Shown: positions 48,303-60,871, counted from the stretch's first letter. The stretch is 64,000 nucleotides of DNA from Prevotella communis (GCF_022024115.1 NZ_CP091792.1:2852001-2916000); one strand, 5' to 3'. The notes: a model not told the origin generated them from the letters alone. Numbers and translations: made by a program.

Positions 48303-50678
48303 CTAATCTTCAACCCAGCCGAAACGGTCCCAGCAGAGTTTCTGATGCCAGGCATAGTTCTTATATGTATGATTCATACGGTAAGTACCATTTGAATAAT
48401 ACTGCGTGTTCAAAGGCACAAACATGCTGACACAGCCATAAGCATCATCATCCATGATAAACGAACCGAAGGCTTCCTTCTGACCACTCGGCATGGAATA
48501 CCATTTTTTCGACATCCGACGGTAGGGTACGGCCTTATTAAAGGCATCATCCCACTTGGATAGCACATCTCCTGTGGTATAATAGCGCATCATGGCGCGC
48601 ATGTCGTACATCAACGGCGTGTTCATATAAAGATAGAAGGCTATATGACTCTGCATCAACCCCAGAGACTGAGGATAGGAAGGCACGAACAGAGGCAGGA
48701 TATCACGCGTGGCACTGAGGAGGGAGTCCAACTGTCGGGTATCTACCACTGAGAGCGGCAGACTATAGCCACTCAGATAAGCATCGCCGGCATAGTACTC
48801 TTTATAATAATCGTAGTAAGTATCGATGATACCTTTATAAAATGTTGTATCATTCTGGAAGAGACGCGGCACCATCTTATGATAGGGTGCTCCACTACCA
48901 GGTATCTCGGCAGGAGAACCAATAAGATAGTCCGTGGCATGGCGCAACTCGTAGGCCACCTCTATACACTGCATATTACAGCAGTCGGCAAAGATATAAT
49001 CAAGGTGAGGCAGTGTCTCCAAGGCACGAGCCATCTGGGTGATATTCATGTATTTCTCACCACCCAGGTTACCATCCGAGCCCCAGTCCTGCCCATAGGA
49101 GCGACGTGCTAGCGAGGCCTCTTCCACAACAGAATCTTTATCGACGAGCCAGCCACTGGCATGGCCCCAAAGAACAAGACCATAACTGTCTGCTTCTGCT
49201 GCATGAGTCATGGTCTGTAGTATCTCACGAAAACGGGCTGGATCACTGGAATAGAAGTTCTCCCCATATTGTTTCACCGTATAACTCTTACCGCCATGCA
49301 GTTCCACGACTCTAGGGAATCCCATCTGCTTATTATTCCCCAAGCTGTCTATGAACACGAGCAAGCGTTGCTTATCTGTCAACTGGCGTGACCCTTCTAT
49401 CAGCTCCAGCAAATCACTTTTCAGATAGCCCAGCGACGACAGGTTGTTTTCGGCTGCCATATAGACCATCACCGTTCGCTCAGCCTTTCCCAAGGTCCAA
49501 GGCAATGGTTCGTCGTCATCGCCACAGCAGGAAGAAAAACCTGTCATAGCAACGATAGCCAGCATAACCGTCACAGCCTTACGTCCCAGGTGCAGTTCAT
49601 CAACCTTCATCAGCAACATACCGATAGCTATCCAGAGAATCTCACGTACACGACAGATAATGCTCACGAAGATACCCAGTGCGGCTGAGTCAACATCGCT
49701 ACCCAGTTTGGTGGACATTCCAATGAGGGCGATGGAGAGCATGAAACCGCCTTCCTGAACGCCCAACTGCATAGGCAGGAAACCAATCAGGTTGGCCAGC
49801 AACGTGGTGAACGACAGTATCAATACTGAATAAAGGAACGTGAAGAACAGCCCTTCGAAGCCACCTCCGCAATCGATGCCGAAGAGGAGGAGCATAAACA
49901 GAATCTCCAAGCTCTGCACGATACGTGAGGCATACTCCATAAACAGACTATAGTAGAACGAACGCTTATCCTGCTTATGCAGGGCAGCAATCTGTTTGTC
50001 GATATTCTGCAACGCCTCGGCATGGCGTTTCTGGAAACGGGTGCTCCAGCCTTTCAGACCGGGAATCTTACCTATCCAGCGGATGAGTTTCACTACAAGT
50101 CCATGCTTATAGCCTTTTGAGAATACGTAGAAGGCCACCAGACAGAACACGATAGCTGCTCCCATCAGGCCACCAATGAAAGGCGTCATCGGCACATAGT
50201 CAATCATGGCCAGTGCCAGATAAAGGAATATCGACGTGAACCACAACCAGAAATGAGCGAAGAAATGCATCATCGCATAGAGGATAACCGACGAGGTGGC
50301 TCGCTGGTTACCGATATTCTTCGACAGTTCCATGATACGGTATGGCTCGCCACCCAGTCCGCCAACAGGCGTGGCATAGTTCAGGGCATAGCCTGTAATA
50401 GTGAGGCGATAGATACGCCAGGGACTCACCTTCCCCACCTGCTCACCATCCCCTACTCCAGGGACCGAACAGCTTTTGATGATGCTCTTCCAGGCCAAGG
50501 CATTGAGTCCATAAACCAATAGCCAGATACCCAGGATAGGTATCAGCCAGTAACCGGCATGAGCCAGATGATGCCACAGTTCGGCAAAGCTTACATCAAA
50601 CGTCAGTATCATGACCACAACGGCCACAACACCAACGATAAAAAAGAGGTTATTCAGTTGCTGCTTAGTCCACTTCAT
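48303..50678 (-). CDS. Fusion of flippase-like membrane protein and clostripain-family (C11) lipoprotein peptidase
   Basis: A 791-residue single frame. Residues 1 to about 350 are the LPG synthetase/YbhN transmembrane type (UPF0104) with NYATPVGGLGGEPYRI and IGFLPMQLGVQEGGFM. At residue 357 an internal ATG begins what looks like a lipoprotein signal (MKVDELHLGRKAVTVMLAIV, lipobox FSSC, C384). Residues about 400-791 form a C11 cysteine peptidase with VLWGHASGW (catalytic His) and FADCCNMQ (catalytic Cys). So either one bifunctional protein is made or the peptidase starts again at 49610. It is the last gene of a headgroup/membrane operon. Confidence 0.82.
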   Translation of the reverse strand: MKWTKQQLNNLFFIVGVVAVVVMILTFDVSFAELWHHLAHAGYWLIPILGIWLLVYGLNALAWKSIIKSCSVPGVGDGEQVGKVSPWRIYRLTITGYALNYATPVGGLGGEPYRIMELSKNIGNQRATSSVILYAMMHFFAHFWLWFTSIFLYLALAMIDYVPMTPFIGGLMGAAIVFCLVAFYVFSKGYKHGLVVKLIRWIGKIPGLKGWSTRFQKRHAEALQNIDKQIAALHKQDKRSFYYSLFMEYASRIVQSLEILFMLLLFGIDCGGGFEGLFFTFLYSVLILSFTTLLANLIGFLPMQLGVQEGGFMLSIALIGMSTKLGSDVDSAALGIFVSIICRVREILWIAIGMLLMKVDELHLGRKAVTVMLAIVAMTGFSSCCGDDDEPLPWTLGKAERTVMVYMAAENNLSSLGYLKSDLLELIEGSRQLTDKQRLLVFIDSLGNNKQMGFPRVVELHGGKSYTVKQYGENFYSSDPARFREILQTMTHAAEADSYGLVLWGHASGWLVDKDSVVEEASLARRSYGQDWGSDGNLGGEKYMNITQMARALETLPHLDYIFADCCNMQCIEVAYELRHATDYLIGSPAEIPGSGAPYHKMVPRLFQNDTTFYKGIIDTYYDYYKEYYAGDAYLSGYSLPLSVVDTRQLDSLLSATRDILPLFVPSYPQSLGLMQSHIAFYLYMNTPLMYDMRAMMRYYTTGDVLSKWDDAFNKAVPYRRMSKKWYSMPSGQKEAFGSFIMDDDAYGCVSMFVPLNTQYYSNGTYRMNHTYKNYAWHQKLCWDRFGWVED

Positions 50679-50705
50679 AAGTACGGGGCTATTTCTCCAG
50701 TTTTT

Positions 50706-51692
50706 TTATTTAGAAAGACCGGCAGCGATACGCTTACAGAATGTCTCGTGACGATGGTTCACATACCAGTAGAGGATACCCATGCCGATAATCTCCCACA
50801 GGAAATTACCCACAGGGAAATCCAAAAGACAGAATAGGAACAGCCACGACTCACGGAAATTGAAGGTGAGCAGACCGTTCCACTTCATCAGGGGCAATGA
50901 GTGGCGACGCACCTCGTCACGCACCTCCTGGGGGATATTGTCCGTACTGCCATATTTCTCACGGAGTGCAGCCATCAGCTTCTGGAACTCAGGCGTCACG
51001 TCCTCCTGTTTCTTGGTATATTCTATATACGACTTCTGGAACCAGCGCTCATAGAATGGTGTCTCCTTGGGCATCTGCTCGTAGATTTCCTTCTGGCGTT
51101 CAGAGTTATCCAACTCGGCACCCTTCTCACCTTTCTGGAAGAACAGGTGCACCTGGATGTAATAGTCGGCCAGACGCTGCTGTCCCTGCAGTCCCCAGAG
51201 ACCAGAGATGGCAGCCAGCACAAAGACCACACCCGTAGCAATGAGTGTGTTCTGCTCGTTGTTCTCGATACCCAGCCACTGGAACTCCAGATCATGATGC
51301 ATATAGAAACGATACACCAATGCAAAATAGATGGGGAAGAACCAGGCAAAACCTGCCAGTCCGTCGAGGATACGTCCCAGACGGCTCTTCTTACCCGTCA
51401 TACGGGCCAGCTGACCATCAGTACAATCAAAGATATCACCCCACATCAGCAGGAAGATACCGATGAGATTATAAACCAGTCCCAGTGTGCCACCATAATA
51501 GAAGCTGCCCTGTGCAAAGAACCAGGCACTGGCGGCACCGATAATCATCGACCAGATGGTGATGGTATTGGGGTTGACGTCAAACTTAGCGAAGAATACC
51601 GCACAATAATAGCAAAAGGGACGGATGACATGCAAGTCTAGCCAGTCCTCCGTCTCTGATGATTTCAGTGTTGCCCTGAATTTCTCGTTCAT
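50706..51692 (-). CDS. CDP-alcohol phosphatidyltransferase-like protein with altered motif
   Basis: A 328-residue membrane protein. The family motif runs from D89 through D92-G93, A96-R97, G106 and D110, but the last position (114), normally the catalytic Asp, is Gly (codon GGT). Six hydrophobic segments and a long hydrophilic insertion (about 190-265) are present. If active, it would transfer a phospho-alcohol from a CDP-activated donor to a lipid or polyol. It lies 6 bp after the aminotransferase gene and 27 bp before the fusion gene. Confidence 0.78.
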   Translation of the reverse strand: MNEKFRATLKSSETEDWLDLHVIRPFCYYCAVFFAKFDVNPNTITIWSMIIGAASAWFFAQGSFYYGGTLGLVYNLIGIFLLMWGDIFDCTDGQLARMTGKKSRLGRILDGLAGFAWFFPIYFALVYRFYMHHDLEFQWLGIENNEQNTLIATGVVFVLAAISGLWGLQGQQRLADYYIQVHLFFQKGEKGAELDNSERQKEIYEQMPKETPFYERWFQKSYIEYTKKQEDVTPEFQKLMAALREKYGSTDNIPQEVRDEVRRHSLPLMKWNGLLTFNFRESWLFLFCLLDFPVGNFLWEIIGMGILYWYVNHRHETFCKRIAAGLSK

Positions 51693-51698
51693 AACATC

Positions 51699-52757
51699 TT
51701 ATTTATTATTATAAACGCGTTTGATGGTGTCGCAAACAACCTGTGTCTGTTCCTTACGTCCCAGTGTGATACGCAGGCAAGACTCCAGGCCCTTGTCGGT
51801 CATGAACTTAATCTTGTAGTCCTGAGCCTTCAACTCTTCCATCAACTTATCCTTGATCTCAACAGGATACTTGATGAGGATGAAGTTGGCCACGCTCTTG
51901 TACACCTTGAAGCCAGGCAGGTCACCCAGTTCCTTCTTGTACAACTGGCGTCCCCATTCCATGTCATCAGCTACATGGCGATAGTGGTCATCACTATCCA
52001 GGGCAGCCAATGCCACAGCCTCAGAGAAGCGGTTGTAACCCAGGTACTTGTTCACATAGCTCAGGAACTGATCGTGGCCCTTGCCAATGAAACCGAAGCC
52101 ACAACGCAGACCGGGCAGTCCATAGAACTTAGACAGGGTGCGTGAGATAATCAGGTTGCTGTACTTGTTGACCAGCGGAGCAATATAAGCGGTGTCCTTT
52201 GAAATGAAGCTTGCATAAGCCTCGTCAATCAGGACGATAGTGTCTGAAGGGATATTCTCCAGGATACGGGCAGTCTCCTCAGGAGTCAGACCGTTACCTG
52301 TGGGGTTGTTGGGTGATGCCAGCAACAGCATGCGGGGATGTACACGGTTGGTGTACTCGATAACCTCGTCGATATCGTAGGCGAAGGTATCCTCCTTCTC
52401 GTGCAAGGGGTACATCTCGAAGGTACCGCCACACTCCTGAGCCACCTTATTATAATACCACCAGGAGAACTCAGGAATCAGGATCTTCGTATTGGGAGTG
52501 CCGTTCACCTCCTGACTATTGATTGACAGGAAATAGTGGATAGCATTCTTCAGCATGTCCTCACCACCATAGGTCAGCAGCACCTGCTCCTCGGGTACGC
52601 CATAAATCTCACCGACGCGCACGCTGATAACACTCTTCTTACCCTGGTCATAGATACGGGTATAGAAGCACAGATCCTTAGGATCGAAGTTCTTAATGGC
52701 CTCTACCACTTTCTGGCTGGGCTCAAAGTTAAATTCATTTCTATCAAGAAAATTCAT
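51699..52757 (-). CDS. HisC/CobD-like class I/II aminotransferase
   Basis: A 352-residue PLP enzyme: LLASPNNPTGN (substrate/PLP Asn), VLIDEAYASF (Asp pairing with the pyridine N) and the PLP lysine in SRTLSKFYGLPGLRCGF. It resembles histidinol-phosphate aminotransferase and L-threonine-phosphate decarboxylase. Its place between a nucleotidyltransferase and a CDP-alcohol transferase suggests an amino-alcohol phosphate or amino-sugar headgroup rather than histidine synthesis; no his genes are nearby. Confidence 0.82.
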   Translation of the reverse strand: MNFLDRNEFNFEPSQKVVEAIKNFDPKDLCFYTRIYDQGKKSVISVRVGEIYGVPEEQVLLTYGGEDMLKNAIHYFLSINSQEVNGTPNTKILIPEFSWWYYNKVAQECGGTFEMYPLHEKEDTFAYDIDEVIEYTNRVHPRMLLLASPNNPTGNGLTPEETARILENIPSDTIVLIDEAYASFISKDTAYIAPLVNKYSNLIISRTLSKFYGLPGLRCGFGFIGKGHDQFLSYVNKYLGYNRFSEAVALAALDSDDHYRHVADDMEWGRQLYKKELGDLPGFKVYKSVANFILIKYPVEIKDKLMEELKAQDYKIKFMTDKGLESCLRITLGRKEQTQVVCDTIKRVYNNK

Positions 52758-52785
52758 TTTATTCGTAATTTTAAGTTATTCTTTC

Positions 52786-53544
52786 TTAATCATAAAGTGC
52801 TGCAGGAATCAACTGCTTAGCATTCTCAAAGTCCTCCACGGTATCCAGTTCGATAGAGAAGAGGTTGGTGGTATCCACCACGCGGAAGGTATGTCCCTGA
52901 GGAATCAGACGCTCGAAGGCACGCTCATAGAAGATATCGATAAGACCTTCACGCTCAATCATCTGCTCCAGCTCCTTAAACAGGGCAGCACTGTAATCTG
53001 CAGTCATCTTCTCAATACCAACGCTCTCGCCGATGGCCTTCTCAATAGAGCATGTCTTACTGATTTCTACGATATTGTTATGCTCGTCCACCACAATTTT
53101 CATCTCTTCCTCACCAAGATCATGACGGTTCAGGGCCAAGGCACTGCCCTCTTCCTTCAACACGGTAGGAATAATCTGCGGATCAAACAGGATATCACTG
53201 TCAAGCAACAGAAAATCGCGTCCCTCGGTGAAGGGGCGTGTCATCCAAAGCGAGAAGATATTGTTATTGTTAGCATAGTCCACATTATCCAGGAAATGGA
53301 TCTGCAGCTGTGGATAGTGCTGTGTCAGGAAATCACGAATCATCTGGCCACGATAGCCTGTCACAACGACCAGCTCATCAATACCAGCAGCCAGCATGCC
53401 ATCAACCGTACGCTGCAAAAGCGTGCGCTGACCTACAGTCAGAAGACACTTGGGGCGTTCATCAGTCAGGGGGCGCAAGCGTTTTGCCATACCTGCTGCC
53501 AAAATCACACCTATCGGTGTCTGTTTATTATTCATCTTATCCAT
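52786..53544 (-). CDS. Sugar-phosphate/choline-type nucleotidyltransferase
   Basis: A 252-residue NTP transferase with GVILAAGMAKRLRPLTDERP and the following KCLL (the NTP-binding loop), LLLDSDILF (metal site) and IELDTVEDFENA at the end. It resembles phosphocholine or inositol-phosphate cytidylyltransferases. As the first gene of the operon with a CDP-alcohol transferase downstream, it probably makes the CDP-activated headgroup. The promoter is at 53575-53606. Confidence 0.82.
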   Translation of the reverse strand: MDKMNNKQTPIGVILAAGMAKRLRPLTDERPKCLLTVGQRTLLQRTVDGMLAAGIDELVVVTGYRGQMIRDFLTQHYPQLQIHFLDNVDYANNNNIFSLWMTRPFTEGRDFLLLDSDILFDPQIIPTVLKEEGSALALNRHDLGEEEMKIVVDEHNNIVEISKTCSIEKAIGESVGIEKMTADYSAALFKELEQMIEREGLIDIFYERAFERLIPQGHTFRVVDTTNLFSIELDTVEDFENAKQLIPAALYD

Positions 53545-53574
53545 TGAGATTTAAAGAATTCACAAATCAAGCTG

Positions 53575-53606
53575 CAAAATTACGGATATTTTCCCATTTC
53601 ACCAAA
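53575..53606 (-). promoter_or_regulatory. Promoter of the headgroup operon
   Basis: Leftward TTTG (53606-53603), 20 bases, TAATTTTG (53582-53575). Confidence 0.68.
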
Positions 53607-53663
53607 ATATTTTGCAATGTTTCACAAGTAATGCAGGTGCTTTGTAAGAAAACAAGAAATAAA

Positions 53664-53695
53664 TTTGTTTTTTTACAGATTTCTTTTTAACTTTG
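53664..53695 (+). promoter_or_regulatory. Promoter of the TPR histidine kinase gene
   Basis: TTTG (53664-53667), 20 bases, TAACTTTG (53688-53695), 26 bp before the ATG. Confidence 0.7.
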
Positions 53696-53721
53696 CCACC
53701 GAACACTAAAACAACACGACT

Positions 53722-55806
53722 ATGAGTAAGTCTATTTATGCATATATCTTTACCTGTATCACCCTGTTAGGAGGCATTACATTTTACTCTTGCGATAACA
53801 AGCAGACCATGGAGAGCAAAGCCAACAAGGCCGATAGTATTATTTTTAATGCTGGTATCGTGAAGGATTATACGCAGATGCGTGCCCTTGCCGACAGTTT
53901 TGAAATGTCGGGAGACATCACCCCTCTCAACGCTAACCGCTGGCGAGGTGCGTCCTACTATCGTGAGGGCAACAATACCATGGCAGAGATTTGCTTCAGA
54001 AAGGCATTGGAAAGTGAAATCACTTCCGAACAGGACTTGGTCAGCTATATCAAGTCGGCACGCCGTCTATCAGAGATCCTGCTTGTAAAGGGCGACTACG
54101 AGGGCTCACTCAGCATTGCAATACCTGCTGTAGAGAAGATGGATAATGCGGGAATAGGTTCTGACATCGACTATGCCATCCTGCTCAACACCATCGGCTG
54201 TTGTCAGTTGAATCTGGGGCAAGACGAGGAGGCCAAGGAGAGTTTCATCACTGCCCGCGAGCGCTACGTAAGCCGCTGGGAGTCCGACAGCACCAGCCGA
54301 GGATTCCAGGAGGCGGTAGTTGGCACGGTGTACACCAGCATGGCTTATATCAACACGCGAAAGTATAATGATGCCATCTATTGGATTGACCGCTCGGCTA
54401 TGCTCCTGAATGAATACAGAAAACGCCCTGACGCACGTAAGGAGTATTTTGATGAATACCAGGGACGTATAGAAATCATGCGCGCTGTGGCACACGAAGG
54501 ACTGGGCGACGAGGAGGAAGCGACCGAGGCTTACGATGCTTTTCTGAAAACCAACTACTCCAAGACTCCTGCTGGTCGCATCAATGCCACCGACTATCTG
54601 ATTGTGGCCAGACGCTACGGGGAAGCAGCTTACAACTTCCGTTATCTGGAGCAGGCATTTCAACAATGGGGCATGGGGCTGTCTTTGGACAATATCCAAC
54701 TGTATCTGCTGCCTAAATATAACGCCAATACGCAGGCTGGCCGCATAGACTCTGCACAGGCCATGAGTGCTTATATACTCTCCATCCTCGACTCGGCCAT
54801 CACTGACCAGAAAGACAACACCGCTGCTGAGTTGGCTACAATCTATAATACCAACCTGAAAGATGCGCAGATTGTACAGCAACAGGCTGATATGCAGCGC
54901 TCACGCTGGATTAGCACCATGTTCATCTTGGCTCTGGTCGTCATCTTCTTCATTATCTACTCGCTGCATCGCCGCAGGGCGCAGATGAGACTAGCTGCTG
55001 CCAATAAAAAACTGGAGGAGACCAACACCCAACTGTCAACGCTCAACTCGCAGTTGTATTCACTCAACTCGCAACTTGTCACAGCTAATGCTCGTGCCGA
55101 AGAGTCTTCAAAGATGAAGACCAACTTCATCCACCAGATATCTCACGAAATCCGCACGCCTCTGAATATCTTGAGCGGTTTTACGCAGATCATCACTACG
55201 CCTGGCATGGAACTCGATGATGCCACACGTACGGATATCAACAATCAGATTAATGACAACACCAACCGTATCACTGGTTTGGTCAATAAGATGCTGGAAC
55301 TTTCTGACACCACGTCACAAGCCGTCATCGAACGAAATGATGATGTGCCCGCTGTCCAGATTGCAGCTCAGGCTGCCGAGGACTCAGGCATTAATAATGC
55401 GACCAATATCACCTTTGATTTACAGATAGCACCTGAGGCTGAGACTGCGATGCTTCACACCAATCTGGCTCAGGCAACCCGTGCCTTGGTACTCTTGCTT
55501 GACAATGCCATGAAATTTATCAGTGAACCAAATGCACCGGCATCTGAGGGCACCGTCCGACTGATTGTATCACAAATCGACGAGCAAACCGTCTGCTTCA
55601 ACGTTGAGGATACTGGTATCGGTGTCCCTGTAAAGGAAGCCGAACATATTTTTGATGAGTTCGTACAACTGGATGATTATTACGACGGCACTGGCATAGG
55701 TCTCACCGTGGCACGTTCTATCGCTCGCCGACTGGGTGGTGACATCACGCTCGACACAGCATTCACGCCTGGTGCTCGCTTTGTATTCACCCTGCCTCTG
55801 TCATAG
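53722..55806 (+). CDS. TPR-domain sensor histidine kinase, orphan
   Basis: A 694-residue protein. The N-terminus has a signal that may be of lipoprotein type (TFYSC, C24). About 350 residues of TPR-like helices lie in the periplasm (WRGASYYREGNNTMAEICFR, LNTIGCCQLNLGQDEEAKES). A membrane helix follows at about 395-413, then a coiled coil, H-box HQISHEIRTPLNIL, and an ATPase domain with LLDNAMKF, DTGIGVP and GTGIGLTVA. The kinase half strongly resembles the one at 20928-21941. Similar Bacteroidetes proteins act as one-component-like sensors; no response regulator is adjacent. Confidence 0.87.
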   Translation: MSKSIYAYIFTCITLLGGITFYSCDNKQTMESKANKADSIIFNAGIVKDYTQMRALADSFEMSGDITPLNANRWRGASYYREGNNTMAEICFRKALESEITSEQDLVSYIKSARRLSEILLVKGDYEGSLSIAIPAVEKMDNAGIGSDIDYAILLNTIGCCQLNLGQDEEAKESFITARERYVSRWESDSTSRGFQEAVVGTVYTSMAYINTRKYNDAIYWIDRSAMLLNEYRKRPDARKEYFDEYQGRIEIMRAVAHEGLGDEEEATEAYDAFLKTNYSKTPAGRINATDYLIVARRYGEAAYNFRYLEQAFQQWGMGLSLDNIQLYLLPKYNANTQAGRIDSAQAMSAYILSILDSAITDQKDNTAAELATIYNTNLKDAQIVQQQADMQRSRWISTMFILALVVIFFIIYSLHRRRAQMRLAAANKKLEETNTQLSTLNSQLYSLNSQLVTANARAEESSKMKTNFIHQISHEIRTPLNILSGFTQIITTPGMELDDATRTDINNQINDNTNRITGLVNKMLELSDTTSQAVIERNDDVPAVQIAAQAAEDSGINNATNITFDLQIAPEAETAMLHTNLAQATRALVLLLDNAMKFISEPNAPASEGTVRLIVSQIDEQTVCFNVEDTGIGVPVKEAEHIFDEFVQLDDYYDGTGIGLTVARSIARRLGGDITLDTAFTPGARFVFTLPLS

Positions 55807-55807
55807 C

Positions 55808-57052
55808 TCATAGTTTTCTCAGTATTTCCAAGAGGGAGACAGGGAGTTGTCCGTCGGCCTGACGGGGGGCTAGCAGCAGTTGCACGATATCCACACCGTC
55901 CAAAACAGATGTATCACGATGATGCTGTTCGTTCCATGAGTTTTCCGACTGACTCAGGGTCGTCTCTCGTGCCGTCAGCAGGTGGTTGCCGCTCTTGGGT
56001 GCCAAACTGATACAGTGATGGATATGGAGGGTACAGGGGTATGGATTGCCAAATCCGTAGTTGATATCATTATCCACGGCCAGACAGTGGGCTATCTCCA
56101 TCTCACCGGCATTATTATTCTGATCAAAACCTTTTTTACGATGTCCCACGGCAAGACAGTTCATCAAGACTGTGTGATGTCGGGTATATTCGCCGGTTGC
56201 TTTATTTTCCTTTCCCTGACCACCGAGTTTAAATCCATTGGGATTACCGCCATTTGGGAAATGTTGCAGGTCTTTTCCAGCCAGACAAGGGAGTTCGCTG
56301 TCCACGCCTGTAGCTCGCGGATGATTGGTCAGGTCAAACTCGGCAGGACCATTATGATAGGTCACGCAAAACAGGTACATGGTTGGCACACCGTCCTTCG
56401 TATCACGCTGAAAAGAATCCCAACCATCGTCCGAGTTATTCCATGCTCTGCAACCAATATAAGTATTGCCTGCAAAGGCACCTCCACCCTGCTTATCCGC
56501 AAAGCCATCGGCATTACCGCCGTCTGCCTGATAATCAAAGTTATCATGCGAATCACAGTTTATCACCAGATTATGTCCGCCTTTACGCAACTGCACACCC
56601 GAGTCACAGCACCCATAGACATCGAGTCCCTCCAGACGGCAATAGGAGGCATTCTCTAACCAGACACCTTTCTTTCCAGCATATCGTATGGTAAGATCTT
56701 TTATCAGGATATGACTTCCGGACACCTTCATACCATTCATGTTAATCTGCTGTTGACGGAAGTCGAGGACTGGACGAGCCCCCTTTGCCGCACAAATAAC
56801 AACCCATTTATCGGCCGTAGCATTCACACTCACTACAACCGTATTCACGAGGTCATACTGCCCGTCAAGGAGTAAAAGTGTGTCGCCTGGTTGAAGTTTG
56901 CTGACCATAAACCGCAGTTCTCCGGGAGCATTCACTGATGTTCCTGACAGGTCCTTACCTAAGGGAGAAGCATAACGAGTAATGCCATATGTCATACTGC
57001 AGCAAACAAACAGCTGAAAGAATATAAATAGCGTTTTTACCCACATAGTCAT
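55808..57052 (-). CDS. Secreted pectate lyase, PL9-like
   Basis: A 414-residue protein with a signal peptide (1 to about 23). The right-handed beta-helix coils read SHILIKDLTIRYAGKKGVWL, HNLVINCDSHDNFDY and NADGFADKQGGGAFAGNTYI. The GCRAWNNSDDGWDSF segment carries the Asp cluster that binds calcium in PL9 lyases. GFDQNNNAGEMEI follows. It would cut pectate or rhamnogalacturonan outside the cytoplasm. It converges with the TPR kinase gene with a 1-bp gap. Confidence 0.83.
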   Translation of the reverse strand: MTMWVKTLFIFFQLFVCCSMTYGITRYASPLGKDLSGTSVNAPGELRFMVSKLQPGDTLLLLDGQYDLVNTVVVSVNATADKWVVICAAKGARPVLDFRQQQINMNGMKVSGSHILIKDLTIRYAGKKGVWLENASYCRLEGLDVYGCCDSGVQLRKGGHNLVINCDSHDNFDYQADGGNADGFADKQGGGAFAGNTYIGCRAWNNSDDGWDSFQRDTKDGVPTMYLFCVTYHNGPAEFDLTNHPRATGVDSELPCLAGKDLQHFPNGGNPNGFKLGGQGKENKATGEYTRHHTVLMNCLAVGHRKKGFDQNNNAGEMEIAHCLAVDNDINYGFGNPYPCTLHIHHCISLAPKSGNHLLTARETTLSQSENSWNEQHHRDTSVLDGVDIVQLLLAPRQADGQLPVSLLEILRKL

Positions 57053-57079
57053 AATGTTTTAGTGTTTTTAGTTTCAATG

Positions 57080-57111
57080 CAAATTTACAGAATATTTCCG
57101 AGATAACCAAA
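57080..57111 (-). promoter_or_regulatory. Promoter of the PL9-like gene
   Basis: Leftward TTTG (57111-57108), 20 bases, TAAATTTG (57087-57080). Confidence 0.68.
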
Positions 57112-57145
57112 TAATCGGCAAGATATTTATGGGCACACACAAACG

Positions 57146-57181
57146 AAAAAGACCCTGACTCATTGCTGAATCAGGGTCTTT
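57146..57181 (-). terminator. rrn operon terminator
   Basis: Leftward AAAGACCCTGATTC and GAGTCAGGGTCTTT form a stem of about 14 bp with one wobble pair around AGCAAT, followed by a T-rich stretch. It lies 13 bp after the 5S gene. Confidence 0.8.
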
Positions 57182-57193
57182 ACTTGTAAAAAA

Positions 57194-57303
<110 letters not shown>

Positions 57304-57434
57304 ATATCTTCGCTAAATTGATAATTGACAATTGATAATTGACAATTATACAACCGCGTATAAGGTTGACATATCACACTAAGACTGAAGTCTAAACTTC
57401 ATCGTCAATACTGTCACAGTTGAAAGCATGCGCT

Positions 57435-60335
<2,901 letters not shown>

Positions 60336-60538
60336 TATATACATTAAACATTAATGATTAAACATTAAACATTCAATGCATAGCTCATACTTTCAGCTGT
60401 AATTTTGAGATTTTTTAATCTACTCAGTTTGACTTCTTAAAGTCTTTACTTACAGTCTTGTGTGTCAATATGTCAAAGATCTCTGTACTTGAAACATTAA
60501 ACATGAAACATTAAATTTCAGAGGTCGTCCGTACCTAG

Positions 60539-60612
60539 TGGAGAATAACGGATTCGAACCGTTGACCCCCTGCTTGCAAAGCAGGTGCTCTAGCCAACTG
60601 AGCTAATCCCCC
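60539..60612 (-). tRNA. tRNA-Ala (anticodon TGC)
   Basis: A 74-nt cloverleaf: acceptor GGGGGAT, D-arm TAGCTCAGTTGG, anticodon loop CTTTGCA, T-arm GGTTCGAATCC, ending TTCTCCA. It is the second tRNA in the 16S-23S spacer, the usual position. Confidence 0.95.
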
Positions 60613-60627
60613 GTTTGGAGTCAGATG

Positions 60628-60701
60628 TAGTCCCAGGCAGACTTGAACTGCCGACCTCCACATTATCAGTGTGGCGCTCTAACCAACTGAGCTATAGGAC
60701 T
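60628..60701 (-). tRNA. tRNA-Ile (anticodon GAT)
   Basis: A 74-nt cloverleaf with D-arm TAGCTCAGTTGG, anticodon loop CTGATAA and T-arm CAGTTCAAGTCTG. It lies directly after the 16S gene, before tRNA-Ala. Confidence 0.95.
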
Positions 60702-60871
60702 GGCTTCAAGCTTCGCCGTTACTACGCTCAGCTTCATCTTTCTCTATTCTTATATTATAAACATCAGCAGTAAAGAAGCACTGGGTTAAAAACTAACCTT
60801 CTTAACTTAAAGCGGTAGCAAATTTTTCACTTTTCACTATTCACTTTTACCTTTTATAGTCATTCTCTCCA

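Noticed and set aside
52786..53690. Plus-strand frames of 126-283 codons over the nucleotidyltransferase gene
   Set aside because: They are antisense shadows of a gene with clear NTP-transferase motifs.
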